This document shows positions 7,866 to 15,907 of a DNA stretch of 64,000 bases, one piece after another. Within the stretch, counting starts at the first letter, position 1. Each line of letters starts with the position of its first letter. The notes under the pieces were generated by a model that was not told the origin of the DNA, did no database searches, and saw only the letters and a list, made by a program, of their open reading frames with translations. Origin of the DNA: Streptomyces collinus (lineage in GTDB: Bacteria > Actinomycetota > Actinomycetes > Streptomycetales > Streptomycetaceae); NCBI RefSeq assembly GCF_031348265.1, contig NZ_CP133771.1:6262001-6326000 (forward strand). The letters are read 5' to 3'. The translations under genes and the position numbers were made by a program.

Positions 7866-10085
7866 ATGATCCGTCCACGAAGACTCGTCCACGCGGCCGT
7901 CGGCGGGGTGGTGGCCCTGTCCTGCACCCTGCTGACCGCACCCGCGCAGGCGGCGCCCGGAGCCGACGAGCCGGCCGGCACGGTGCGGCTGGCCACCGAG
8001 AAGCGCGTGACCGTCGACTACCCCTGGGCCGGCGCGTCCGGCTTCCAGTACCGCCCGGGAACCACCTCGGTCACCACGGTGGACTACCCCGACGCGGTCC
8101 CGCCCGCCCACGCCGGCCCGGACGACCTGGCCACCGGCACCGACGTCGTGAACACCCGCGACGGCCAGAAGGTTCTGCAGAAACACCGCTCCACGGGCGT
8201 CACCGCCACCGTCACGATCCCCACCGGCCAGGCCTACCGCGCCGCCGTCGGCTGGAGCGTGCTGACCATGGACGGCAACGGCGCCCTGCACGTCCTGCGC
8301 ACCGTCGACGGCACCCTCACCGTGGACACCCCGGTCACCGGCTTCCCCGCGGGCGCCCGCCCCGTCCTCTACCGCACCGGCGGCTCGGTCACCCGCCTCG
8401 CGATCGTCTACGCGCTGGACGGCAAGACGTCGGTGGGCCTGGTGGACCTCTCCGACGGCGCCTTCCGCACGTATGTCACCGGCGATGAGGCGACCCCGCA
8501 GCTCGCCTTCAACGACCGCTGGCTCGTCGCCGACTGGAAGGCGATCCGGGTGGACGCCGAACCCGGCACCGCGCCCACGGCCCTCACCAGGACCGGCGCC
8601 CAGCTCGAAGCCGTCGTCGGCGACCAACTCCTGATCGGCAATCCGGGCTTCGTGCTGGGCGGCACCGAGGCCGCGCTGACCGCCCGCTCCCTGGTCACCG
8701 GCGCCTCGGCCACCGTGCTCCCCTCGTCGTTCGGCGGCATCGGCCCGACCCCGGACGGTGGCGCTCTGGCCACCGCGGGACCCTCCAGCCTCAACTGGAA
8801 CATCCACCGCATCACCCCCACCGGCACCGGAGGCCTCTCCACCACCGAAGTGGCCCGGGTGCCCGCCGCCGCGACCGGCGTACAGGGACTGGCCGTCGCC
8901 GGCGGCGAGTTGTTCCTCTACGGCGCGACGCCCGGCGCGTCACTGCGCTACAGCAGCTTCCAGCTGGACGCCACCGGCCGGCCCGACGGCCCCCAGACCC
9001 GCCGCAGCCCGGGGCTGAGCCCGTCCACCTGCCTCACCGGCGACGCCGCCTGTCCCCAGCTGGAGGCTCTCGGCGACGGCAGGGTCAGCCACCTGTGGAC
9101 CGGCGAGACGGGCCAGGAGTCCGTCGTCACCGTCGGCCTCGACACCACCACCGTCCTCAGCGCACCCACGGACGGCGATTCCTCCGGCCGCATCGGCGCC
9201 GGCACCGGCCGCTACGTGCTCTACAACGGCGGCTCCGGCAAGCAGCGGGTCGTCGACTTCCCGCGCGCCAAGACCGCCGGCGAGACCACCCTCACCCGCG
9301 ACCGCACCGCCGCCGCGGTCTGGGGACAGACCCTGTGGGCCCCGGGCGGCACCCAGGGCCAGGTCACCGGCCGCAACCTCAAGACCGGCACGACCACCAC
9401 CACCATCACCACCGGCGCCCCCTGCACCCCCACCGACATCCAGGCCGTCAACACCTGGCTGTACTGGTCCTGCGGCAGCTCGGCCGGCGTCTACGACCGG
9501 GCCACCCAGCGCAAGATCACGGTTCCGGCCGACCTGGGCCCGGCCCGCCTCGCCGACGGCTTCCTGCTCCGGGAGAACCGCACCACCCACGAACTGCTGC
9601 TCACCGACTTCCACACCGGCACGGCCACCACCCGCACCCTGGTCAAACTGCCCGCCACGGACCAGAACACCGGCGGCAGCAACGGCCGCTGGGCCGTCGA
9701 CCGCTTCGGCGGCCCCATCGCCTACCTCAACGGCACGTACGGCGAGGTGTCGATCGTCCCCAGCGGCGTCCCCACCTCGCCCCTGGCGCAGATGGAAGCC
9801 CAGGCCCACACGCCGTCCGTGATCGGCAAGGCGTTCCCCTGGTCCCCGGTCTGGCAGCTGAACAAGCCCTCCACCTGGACCCTGACCCTCACCAACGCCT
9901 CCGGCAAGATCGTCCGCACGCTGACCGGCAGTTCCACGGGAGCCGCGGTGCGCCCCGCCTGGGACGGCACCACCGACAGCGGCGGCGGCACCACGGGCGG
10001 CGCGTACACCTGGAAACTCACCGCCCACCCCCGCGACGGCCAGGGACCGGACCTCACGCTCTCCGGCACCATGACCCTGGGCTGA
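7866..10085 (+). CDS. Large secreted protein with FlgD-like C-terminal Ig domain
   Basis: A 739-residue exported protein of unknown function. A Sec-type signal peptide begins MIRPRRLVHAAVGGVV and runs to an AQA-AP cleavage-like site near residue 30. The body has many short beta-like segments rich in T, G and V without a catalytic signature, compatible with a beta-propeller. The last 80 residues (WTLTLTNASGKIVRTLTG through GGAYTWKL) look like a FlgD-type Ig-like domain, common at the C-terminus of secreted actinobacterial proteins. The ATG at 7866 has GGGGGAGA directly upstream; the open frame extends much further 5' but over the gltX end. It stands alone between the gltX terminator and the HAD gene. 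Confidence 0.85.
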   Translation: MIRPRRLVHAAVGGVVALSCTLLTAPAQAAPGADEPAGTVRLATEKRVTVDYPWAGASGFQYRPGTTSVTTVDYPDAVPPAHAGPDDLATGTDVVNTRDGQKVLQKHRSTGVTATVTIPTGQAYRAAVGWSVLTMDGNGALHVLRTVDGTLTVDTPVTGFPAGARPVLYRTGGSVTRLAIVYALDGKTSVGLVDLSDGAFRTYVTGDEATPQLAFNDRWLVADWKAIRVDAEPGTAPTALTRTGAQLEAVVGDQLLIGNPGFVLGGTEAALTARSLVTGASATVLPSSFGGIGPTPDGGALATAGPSSLNWNIHRITPTGTGGLSTTEVARVPAAATGVQGLAVAGGELFLYGATPGASLRYSSFQLDATGRPDGPQTRRSPGLSPSTCLTGDAACPQLEALGDGRVSHLWTGETGQESVVTVGLDTTTVLSAPTDGDSSGRIGAGTGRYVLYNGGSGKQRVVDFPRAKTAGETTLTRDRTAAAVWGQTLWAPGGTQGQVTGRNLKTGTTTTTITTGAPCTPTDIQAVNTWLYWSCGSSAGVYDRATQRKITVPADLGPARLADGFLLRENRTTHELLLTDFHTGTATTRTLVKLPATDQNTGGSNGRWAVDRFGGPIAYLNGTYGEVSIVPSGVPTSPLAQMEAQAHTPSVIGKAFPWSPVWQLNKPSTWTLTLTNASGKIVRTLTGSSTGAAVRPAWDGTTDSGGGTTGGAYTWKLTAHPRDGQGPDLTLSGTMTLG

Positions 10086-10114
10086 GAGCATTCCGCGGTG
10101 GGTACGGTCGGAAC

Positions 10115-10846
10115 ATGAGCATTCACGCCGTGGTCTGGGACGTCGACGACACCCTCTTCGACTACACCACCGCCGACCGCCTCGGCATGCGCGCCCACCT
10201 CACGGCCGAGGGCCTGCTCGACCGCTACGACAGCGTCGAGCGGGCCATCGACCAATGGCGGGAGATCACCCACCTGCAATGGGCCCGCTTCTCGGCCGGC
10301 GAGGCCACCTTCGAGGACCAGCGGCGCGAGCGCGTAAGGGTGTTCCTGGACCGGGACCTCACCGACGCCGAGGCCGACGCGTGGTTCCAGCGTTACATCA
10401 CCCACTACGAGGCGGTCTGGGCCCTGTTCCCGGACGTCCTGCCCGTCCTCGACGCCCTCTCCGCCAGCCACCGGCACGCCGTGCTCTCCAACTCGAGCCT
10501 CCACGTCCAGGACCGCAAGCTGCGTGCCCTCGGCGTCCACGACCGCTTCGAGACCATCCTGTGCGCGGCTGAGCTCGGCATCTCCAAGCCCGAGGCCGGG
10601 GCCTTCCTCGCGGCCTGCGAGTTCCTCGGACTGCCGCCGCACCAGGTCGCCTACGTCGGCGACCACCCGGAGATCGACGGACGGGGCGCCGCCGACGCCG
10701 GACTGCTGTCGGTGTGGATCGACCGAGGCGGTCTGTACGCCACGATCGAGCCGCCCGTCGGGCCGCACCGCATCGCCTCCCTCGCCGAACTGCCGTCCCT
10801 GCTCGGCTCGGATACTCGTTTTGGAGCCCCGTCCACCTTCGGGTAA
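10115..10846 (+). CDS. HAD-superfamily hydrolase
   Basis: A 243-residue haloacid-dehalogenase-type phosphohydrolase. Motif I is WDVDDTLFDY with the nucleophile Asp near residue 9. Motif II is LSNSS, motif III is the Lys in GISKPEAGAF, and motif IV is YVGDHPEIDGRGA. A helical cap domain lies between motifs I and II. The pattern is that of the YjjG/REG-2-like group, which dephosphorylates small phosphorylated metabolites; the substrate is unknown. It starts 29 bp after the secreted-protein gene and may be read through from it. Its TAA stop (10844-10846) doubles as part of the -10 box of the tRNA promoter. Confidence 0.92.
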   Translation: MSIHAVVWDVDDTLFDYTTADRLGMRAHLTAEGLLDRYDSVERAIDQWREITHLQWARFSAGEATFEDQRRERVRVFLDRDLTDAEADAWFQRYITHYEAVWALFPDVLPVLDALSASHRHAVLSNSSLHVQDRKLRALGVHDRFETILCAAELGISKPEAGAFLAACEFLGLPPHQVAYVGDHPEIDGRGAADAGLLSVWIDRGGLYATIEPPVGPHRIASLAELPSLLGSDTRFGAPSTFG

Positions 10847-10849
10847 TGT
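10821..10849 (+). promoter_or_regulatory. Promoter of the tRNA cluster
   Basis: TTGGAG (10821-10826), a 17-nt spacer and TAATGT (10844-10849) form a good sigma-70-type promoter. It lies within the end of the HAD gene and about 87 bp upstream of the first tRNA. The leader contains the palindrome CCCCCTAGGGGG at 10912-10923, possibly a processing or stalling element. Confidence 0.7.
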
Positions 10850-10935
10850 TCTTCCTGCGCCGCGGGAGCGGGCCGGAAGGCCAGAACCCCAGGCGCACTA
10901 CTAGAACAAAACCCCCTAGGGGGCTTGCGTTCCAG

Positions 10936-11007
10936 TGGCCTATGGTGTAATTGGCAGCACGACTGATTCTGGTTCAGTTAGTCTTGGTTCGAGTCCAGGT
11001 AGGCCAG
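10936..11007 (+). tRNA. tRNA-Gln (CUG anticodon)
   Basis: A 72-nt tRNA. Acceptor arm TGGCCTA pairs with TAGGCCA, with discriminator G. The anticodon stem is ACTGA/TCAGT and the loop TTCTGGT carries CTG, reading CAG. The T arm contains GGTTCGAGTCC. No CCA is encoded. Confidence 0.96.
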
Positions 11008-11028
11008 CTCGCAGAGCTCATCTGCATC

Positions 11029-11101
11029 GCCCCCGTTGTGTAGCGGCCTAGCACGCTGCCCTCTCAAGGCAGTAGCGCCGGTTCGAATCCGGTCGGGGGT
11101 A
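11029..11101 (+). tRNA. tRNA-Glu (CUC anticodon), copy 1
   Basis: A 73-nt tRNA. Acceptor GCCCCCG pairs with CGGGGGT (a G-T first pair), discriminator A. The anticodon is CTC within CCTCTCAA, reading GAG. The T arm is CCGGTTCGAATCCGG. This copy has CTGCC/GGCAG in the anticodon stem, while the other two copies have CCGCC/GGCGG. Confidence 0.96.
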
Positions 11102-11141
11102 CTGGTTCCGAGTGATCGACGATCATCTCGGGACTGCTAGG

Positions 11142-11214
11142 GCCCCCGTTGTGTAGCGGCCTAGCACGCCGCCCTCTCAAGGCGGTAGCGCCGGTTCGAA
11201 TCCGGTCGGGGGTA
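11142..11214 (+). tRNA. tRNA-Glu (CUC anticodon), copy 2
   Basis: A 73-nt tRNA with the same fold as copy 1 but with a compensated pair change in the anticodon stem (CCGCC/GGCGG). Anticodon CTC. It is 40 nt after copy 1 in the same transcript. Confidence 0.96.
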
Positions 11215-11234
11215 CTGACTGGTCTAAACCACAT

Positions 11235-11306
11235 TGGTCTATGGTGTAATTGGCAGCACGACTGATTCTGGTTCAGTTAGTCTTGGTTCGAGTCCAGGTA
11301 GACCAG
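11235..11306 (+). tRNA. tRNA-Gln (CUG anticodon), copy 2
   Basis: A 72-nt tRNA identical in body to the first Gln tRNA but with a covarying acceptor change: TGGTCTA pairs with TAGACCA. Anticodon CTG. It is 20 nt after Glu copy 2. Confidence 0.96.
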
Positions 11307-11334
11307 CTCGGACCTGCGGAAACGCAGGCTCCAT

Positions 11335-11407
11335 GCCCCCGTTGTGTAGCGGCCTAGCACGCCGCCCTCTCAAGGCGGTAGCGCCGGTTCGAATCCGGTC
11401 GGGGGTA
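11335..11407 (+). tRNA. tRNA-Glu (CUC anticodon), copy 3
   Basis: A 73-nt tRNA identical by eye to Glu copy 2, including the CCGCC/GGCGG anticodon stem. It is the last gene of the cluster and lies 5 nt before a strong terminator. Confidence 0.96.
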
Positions 11408-11412
11408 CACAT

Positions 11413-11450
11413 CACAAGAGGCCCCTCACTTCGGTGAGGGGCCTCTTGTG
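11413..11450 (+). terminator. Strong terminator of the tRNA cluster
   Basis: A perfect 17-bp stem CACAAGAGGCCCCTCAC / GTGAGGGGCCTCTTGTG around a TTCG tetraloop. It is symmetrical and may also act on leftward transcripts from ndgR. Confidence 0.92.
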
Positions 11451-11596
11451 TGCTTGCCTTCTGTTGGTCGCGTGAGCTGCACGAACAAACCCCAACCGGC
11501 CCGCACGCGACGATCAAACCGTCCGTGTCATGGCGCGTGATCGGGAAAGGCCTGCCGCGGCGTTGAGGCCGGCCTCCCCCGAAACGCTCCGTCGGT

Positions 11597-12313
11597 TCAG
11601 CCGGTGCGCCGCAACGCCTCGGAGAGACGCCCCGCCGCATCGATCACAGCCTGGGCATGCATACGCCCCGGGTGCCGCGTCAGCCGCTCGATCGGCCCGG
11701 ACACGGACACCGCGGCGACCACCCGGTTCGAAGGCCCCCGCACCGGCGCGGACACCGACGCGACGCCCGGCTCCCGCTCACCGATCGACTGTGCCCAGCC
11801 CCGCCGCCGCACGCCCGACAGGGCCGTCGCGGTGAAGCGCGCCCCTTGCAGGCCGCGGTGCAGCCGCTCCGGCTCCTCCCAGGCCATCAGGATCTGCGCC
11901 GAGGACCCGGCCTTCATCGTGAGCGTCGAACCGACCGGGACCGTGTCCCGCAGACCGGACAGGCGCTCCGCCGCTGCGACGCAGATGCGCATGTCGCCCT
12001 GACGGCGATAGAGCTGCGCGCTCTCGCCCGTGATGTCACGAAGATGCGTGAGCACCGGGCCGGCGGTGGCGAGGAGACGGTCCTCACCCGCGGCCGCGGC
12101 AAGCTCTGCCAGGCGAGGGCCGAGAATGAATCGGCCCTGCATGTCGCGCGCCACCATGCGGTGGTGTTCCAGGGCCACGGCCAGGCGGTGGGCCGTGGGT
12201 CGTGCCAGTCCGGTGGCACCGACCAGACCCGCGAGGGTGGCCGGACCGGACTCCAGAGCGCTCAGGACGAGGGCCGCCTTGTCCAGAACGCCGACGCCGC
12301 TACTGTTGTCCAT
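11597..12313 (-). CDS. ndgR: IclR-family regulator NdgR
   Basis: A 238-residue IclR-family transcription factor. The N-terminal winged helix-turn-helix spans about residues 1-65 (LAGLVGATGLARPTAHRLAVAL), and the C-terminal effector domain includes LTMKAGSSAQILMAW and APVRGPSNRVVAAVSVSGP. Its length, sequence and divergent placement beside leuC match NdgR/AreB, a regulator of leucine and other amino-acid genes, nitrogen-dependent growth and antibiotic production in Streptomyces. The start MDNSSGVGVLDKAAL at 12313 fits the family; the open frame extends 24 codons upstream across the intergenic palindrome and is unlikely to be used. Autoregulation through the 12322-12350 site is probable. Confidence 0.95.
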   Translation of the reverse strand: MDNSSGVGVLDKAALVLSALESGPATLAGLVGATGLARPTAHRLAVALEHHRMVARDMQGRFILGPRLAELAAAAGEDRLLATAGPVLTHLRDITGESAQLYRRQGDMRICVAAAERLSGLRDTVPVGSTLTMKAGSSAQILMAWEEPERLHRGLQGARFTATALSGVRRRGWAQSIGEREPGVASVSAPVRGPSNRVVAAVSVSGPIERLTRHPGRMHAQAVIDAAGRLSEALRRTG

Positions 12314-12321
12314 GAAACGAT

Positions 12322-12350
12322 ACTTGCGTCTCACTCTGTGAAACGCAAGT
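12322..12350. promoter_or_regulatory. Palindromic operator candidate between ndgR and leuC
   Basis: ACTTGCGT (12322-12329) and ACGCAAGT (12343-12350) form a perfect 8-bp inverted repeat. Inside it, CGTCTCAC and GTGAAACG (12327-12345) form a second near-palindrome with one mismatch. It lies 9 bp upstream of the ndgR ATG. NdgR/AreB proteins are known to bind the leuC upstream region, so this is the best candidate site by position; binding is inferred. Confidence 0.6.
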
Positions 12351-12508
12351 TCAAATTCTCGTGGAACGCGCCACCCTGGAATCACGAAGTCACAACGGCC
12401 CGTGACGTAAGGGCCTGGTGGCGTGCGCCCGGAATCAGGGGAACGGGCGCCGCCTCCTCAAGATCTCTAGTTGGGTCGGCGGACCGTAGCCGGCCGGAGG
12501 GAACAGCG

Positions 12509-13936
12509 ATGGGTAGGACACTCGCGGAGAAAGTCTGGGACGACCACGTCGTCCGGCGCGCGGAGGGCGAGCCCGACCTTCTCTTCATCGATCTGCACCT
12601 GCTGCACGAGGTGACCAGCCCGCAGGCGTTCGACGGTCTGCGCAAGAGCGGCCGTGGCGTGCGGCGTCTGGACCTCACCATCGCGACCGAGGACCACAAC
12701 ACCCCGACCCTGGACATCGACAAGCCGATCGCGGATCCGGTCTCGCGGGTCCAGCTGGAGACGCTGCGCAAGAACGCCGCCGACTTCGGCGTGCGCCTGC
12801 ACCCGCTGGGCGACGTCGAGCAGGGTGTCGTGCATGTGGTGGGGCCGCAGCTGGGTCTGACCCAGCCGGGCACCACCGTCGTGTGCGGTGACTCGCACAC
12901 CTCCACGCACGGTGCTTTCGGGGCGCTGGCGTTCGGCATCGGCACCTCCCAGGTGGAGCATGTGCTGGCCACCCAGACGCTGCCGATGTCCCGCCCCAAG
13001 ACCATGGCGATCACGGTCGACGGCGAACTGCCCGACGGCGTCACCGCCAAGGACCTGATCCTGGCGATCATCGCGAAGATCGGCACGGGCGGCGGCCAGG
13101 GCTACGTGCTGGAGTACCGCGGCGAGGCCATCGAGAAGCTCTCGATGGAGGCCCGCATGACCATCTGCAACATGTCGATCGAGGCCGGCGCCCGCGCGGG
13201 CATGATCGCCCCGGACGAGACCACCTTCGCCTACCTCCAGGGCCGCCCGCACGCCCCCGAGGGCGAGGACTGGGACGCCGCCGTCGCGTACTGGAGGACG
13301 CTCAGGACCGACGACGACGCCGAGTTCGACGCCGAGGTCGTCATCGACGCCGCCGAGCTGTCGCCGTTCGTCACCTGGGGCACCAACCCGGGCCAGGGCG
13401 CACCGCTTTCGGCGTCCGTCCCCGATCCTGCTTCGTACGAAGACGCATCGGAGCGCTTCGCCGCCGAAAAGGCCCTGGAGTACATGGGGTTGGAGGCCGG
13501 GCAGCCGCTGTGTTCCATCAAGGTGGACACCGTCTTCGTAGGCTCGTGCACCAACGGCCGCATCGAGGACCTGCGGGCTGCGGCCGAGCTGCTCAAGGAC
13601 CGCAAAGTCGCCGACGGCGTACGGATGCTGGTCGTCCCCGGCTCGGCGCGGGTGGGTCTGCAGGCCGTCTCCGAGGGCCTGGACGTGGTCTTCAAGCAGG
13701 CCGGCGCCGAGTGGCGGCACGCGGGCTGCTCGATGTGCCTGGGCATGAACCCCGACCAGCTGGCCCCCGGTGAGCGCTCCGCGTCCACCTCCAACCGCAA
13801 CTTCGAGGGCCGGCAGGGCAAGGGCGGCCGCACCCACCTGGTCTCCCCGCAGGTCGCCGCCGCCACCGCAGTCCTGGGCCACCTGGCCTCCCCGGCCGAC
13901 CTGACCGCCGACGCCCCCACGCCCGCTGGAGTCTGA
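12509..13936 (+). CDS. leuC: 3-isopropylmalate dehydratase large subunit
   Basis: A 475-residue aconitase-family subunit. With LeuD it isomerises 2-isopropylmalate to 3-isopropylmalate in leucine biosynthesis. Three cysteines expected to hold the 4Fe-4S cluster are visible: SCTNGRIEDL (about residue 347) and AGCSMCLGM (about 407 and 410). VVCGDSHTSTHGAFGALAFG is the substrate-binding signature. The ATG at 12509 has CGGAGGGA 8 nt upstream. leuD follows after 6 bp. Control by the divergent NdgR is likely. Confidence 0.97.
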   Translation: MGRTLAEKVWDDHVVRRAEGEPDLLFIDLHLLHEVTSPQAFDGLRKSGRGVRRLDLTIATEDHNTPTLDIDKPIADPVSRVQLETLRKNAADFGVRLHPLGDVEQGVVHVVGPQLGLTQPGTTVVCGDSHTSTHGAFGALAFGIGTSQVEHVLATQTLPMSRPKTMAITVDGELPDGVTAKDLILAIIAKIGTGGGQGYVLEYRGEAIEKLSMEARMTICNMSIEAGARAGMIAPDETTFAYLQGRPHAPEGEDWDAAVAYWRTLRTDDDAEFDAEVVIDAAELSPFVTWGTNPGQGAPLSASVPDPASYEDASERFAAEKALEYMGLEAGQPLCSIKVDTVFVGSCTNGRIEDLRAAAELLKDRKVADGVRMLVVPGSARVGLQAVSEGLDVVFKQAGAEWRHAGCSMCLGMNPDQLAPGERSASTSNRNFEGRQGKGGRTHLVSPQVAAATAVLGHLASPADLTADAPTPAGV

Positions 13937-13942
13937 TCACCC

Positions 13943-14536
13943 ATGGAAGCCTTCACCACCCACACCGGCCGGGCCGTGCCGCTGCGCCGCTCCAACGTCG
14001 ACACCGACCAGATCATCCCCGCGCACTGGCTCAAGAAGGTCACGCGGGACGGGTTCGAGGACGGGCTGTTCGAGGCCTGGCGCAAGGACGCGTCGTTCGT
14101 GCTCAACCAGAGCGAGCGCAAAGGCGCGACCGTGCTGGTCGCCGGTCCCGACTTCGGCACCGGCTCCTCGCGTGAGCACGCCGTCTGGGCGCTGCAGAAC
14201 TACGGCTTCAAGGCCGTGATCTCCTCGCGCTTCGCCGACATCTTCCGCGGCAACTCGCTCAAGAACGGCCTGCTCACGGTCGTTCTGGAGCAGGAGACCG
14301 TGGACGCGCTGTGGGAGCTGACCGAACAGGACCCCACGGCCGAGATCACCGTCGACCTGGAGAGCCGCGAGGTGCGCGCCGAGGGCATCACCGCCGCCTT
14401 CGAGCTGGACGAGAACTCCCGCTGGCGGCTGCTGAACGGCCTCGACGACATCTCGATCACCCTCCAGAACGAAGCCGACATCGCCGCCTACGAGGCCAAG
14501 CGCCCGGCGTTCAAGCCGCAGACCCTCCCGGTCTGA
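13943..14536 (+). CDS. leuD: 3-isopropylmalate dehydratase small subunit
   Basis: A 197-residue swivel-domain subunit that completes the LeuCD isomerase. Typical segments are VPLRRSNVDTDQIIPAHWL near the N-terminus and GPDFGTGSSREHAVWAL in the middle, the latter contributing substrate-binding residues. It starts 6 bp after leuC and is certainly co-transcribed. A 13-bp terminator follows. Confidence 0.97.
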   Translation: MEAFTTHTGRAVPLRRSNVDTDQIIPAHWLKKVTRDGFEDGLFEAWRKDASFVLNQSERKGATVLVAGPDFGTGSSREHAVWALQNYGFKAVISSRFADIFRGNSLKNGLLTVVLEQETVDALWELTEQDPTAEITVDLESREVRAEGITAAFELDENSRWRLLNGLDDISITLQNEADIAAYEAKRPAFKPQTLPV

Positions 14537-14596
14537 CCCCACGCACGGCCCACCGCCTCCGAACAAGGCGACTTTCGGCCACCGCAACACCCTCTC

Positions 14597-14627
14597 TGTA
14601 CCCCCGATCAGCCCGATCGGGGGTACA
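14597..14627 (+). terminator. Terminator of the leuCD operon
   Basis: A perfect 13-bp stem TGTACCCCCGATC / GATCGGGGGTACA with a 5-nt loop AGCCC, 60 bp after the leuD stop. Confidence 0.88.
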
Positions 14628-14813
14628 GCCGTGTCTGCACCCGAACGGCCCTGCCCATCCACTGTTCAACTGCCAACTTCCGGCGTTATGCCGGTGGTTG
14701 CTGGGGTACGCGAGGGGTACAGCCGTGACTTCCACGTGTGCCCGGAAGGCCGTTTGAGGCGTCAGTTGTCCCCTGCGCAGGCGACAACTCGCCCCAGATG
14801 GCACAATCTGTGC

Positions 14814-15044
14814 ATGGAACACGACGGCCAACTCGAGCTCTATGCGGCAGTCGCGGACCAACTCAAGGAAGCGCACACAAGAGTGCGCGCACTGCAAGTC
14901 CCGGAGGGCGTACGGATGGCGCTGACCCGGAAGCTGCTGGTCATTACGGCCGCGGCCAAGCACGATCTCGCCGACGCGGCAAGACGGCTGGAGCGGTTCA
15001 CCGCGGACCTCGACGAGGGACGTCTCCCCGACGAGGAACGCTGA
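14814..15044 (+). CDS. Small conserved helical protein of unknown function
   Basis: A 76-residue soluble protein starting MEHDGQLELYAAVADQLK and ending DEGRLPDEER. It is predicted largely alpha-helical with alternating charged and alanine-rich stretches (TRKLLVITAAAKHDLADAARRLERF). No known domain is recognised; a gene of this kind commonly lies directly upstream of hupS in Streptomyces. Upstream are a 7-bp inverted repeat AGTTGTC/GACAACT (14764-14789) and GCACA-ATC-TGTGC (14801-14813), which includes a CACAAT -10-like box immediately before the ATG. With no Shine-Dalgarno sequence, translation may be leaderless or nearly so. Confidence 0.8.
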   Translation: MEHDGQLELYAAVADQLKEAHTRVRALQVPEGVRMALTRKLLVITAAAKHDLADAARRLERFTADLDEGRLPDEER

Positions 15045-15180
15045 ACCCTTCGACACCGTCGAGTTCGTTGCGGCACAAGGGTGATAAGCCCGTTTCGTGT
15101 TTGATTTGCGGTATATATCTGCCTAACGTGCGAAAAAGCTTGAACACTTTCGTTCTGGCGATGTCTCCGAAGGGGAAGAC

Positions 15181-15822
15181 GTGAACAAGGCGCAGCTCGT
15201 AGAAGCGATTGCCGACAAGATGGGCGGCCGTCAGCAGGCCGCCGATGCTGTCGACCATGTACTGGACGCCATCGTCCGCGCGGTCGTCTCGGGTGAGCGG
15301 GTCTCGGTCACCGGCTTCGGTTCGTTCGAGAAGGTCGACCGCCCGGCCCGGTACGCCCGTAACCCCCAGACGGGCGAGCGGGTTCGGGTCAAGAAGACCT
15401 CCGTTCCGCGCTTCCGCGCCGGTCAGGGCTTCAAGGACCTGGTCAGCGGCTCGAAGAAGCTCCCGCGTGGCGGCGAGGTCTCCGTCAAGAAGGCGCCCAA
15501 GGGCAGCCTGACCGGCGGTGCCGGCGCGACGGTCAAGAAGGCCGCCGCGAAGAAGGCGACCACGAAGTCGGCCGCCGCGAAGAAGACCACCGCCAAGAAG
15601 ACGACGGCGAAGAAGGCCACCACGAAGACCGCGGCCGCGAAGAAGACCACGGCGAAGAAGGCGCCCGCCAAGAAGACCACGGCGACGTCCAAGACCACCG
15701 CCGCGAAGAAGACCACCGCGAAGAAGGCCCCGGCGAAGAAGGCCACGGCCAAGAAGGCGCCCGCCAAGAAGTCGACGGCGCGCAAGACCACCGCCAAGAA
15801 GACCACCGCCCGCAAGAAGTAA
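15181..15822 (+). CDS. hupS: Histone-like HU protein with lysine-rich tail
   Basis: A 213-residue nucleoid protein. Residues 1-90 are a canonical HU fold (MNKAQLVEAIADKMGG, then FGSFEKVDRPARYARNPQTG with the DNA-bending arm). Residues from about 103 onward are a histone-H1-like tail of repeated KKTTAKK/KKAPAKK units. In Streptomyces this two-domain HupS is sporulation-associated and compacts the spore nucleoid. The GTG start has AAGGGGA upstream. An AT-rich TATATAT (15112-15118), unusual in this genome, may be part of the promoter. A 13-14-bp terminator follows. Confidence 0.96.
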   Translation: MNKAQLVEAIADKMGGRQQAADAVDHVLDAIVRAVVSGERVSVTGFGSFEKVDRPARYARNPQTGERVRVKKTSVPRFRAGQGFKDLVSGSKKLPRGGEVSVKKAPKGSLTGGAGATVKKAAAKKATTKSAAAKKTTAKKTTAKKATTKTAAAKKTTAKKAPAKKTTATSKTTAAKKTTAKKAPAKKATAKKAPAKKSTARKTTAKKTTARKK

Positions 15823-15844
15823 GGGCGCTGGAGTACTCACGCGC

Positions 15845-15874
15845 CGGGCCGGACTCCGCACGGAGTCCGGCCCG
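15845..15874 (+). terminator. Terminator after hupS
   Basis: An inverted repeat CGGGCCGGACTCCG / CGGAGTCCGGCCCG (14 nt each side, 2-nt centre, so about 13 pairs with a 4-nt loop), 22 bp after the hupS stop. It may act in both directions. Confidence 0.85.
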
Positions 15875-15876
15875 CG

Positions 15877-15904
15877 GCGTGTTCAGCAAGGCGTGTTCAG
15901 CAAG
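15877..15904. repeat. Exact 14-bp tandem duplication
   Basis: GCGTGTTCAGCAAG occurs twice in direct succession between the hupS terminator and the convergent small gene. It is probably a recent slippage duplication in non-coding DNA. Confidence 0.9.
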
Positions 15905-15907
15905 GGG

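Noticed and set aside
10912..10923. CCCCCTAGGGGG palindrome as an integration (att) site
   Set aside because: There is no integrase, no duplicated att sequence and no displaced tRNA end nearby.
15518..15822. Repeats in the hupS tail as a minisatellite or CRISPR-like array
   Set aside because: The periodicity comes from Lys-Lys-Ala/Thr codons of the known HupS tail; there are no spacers.
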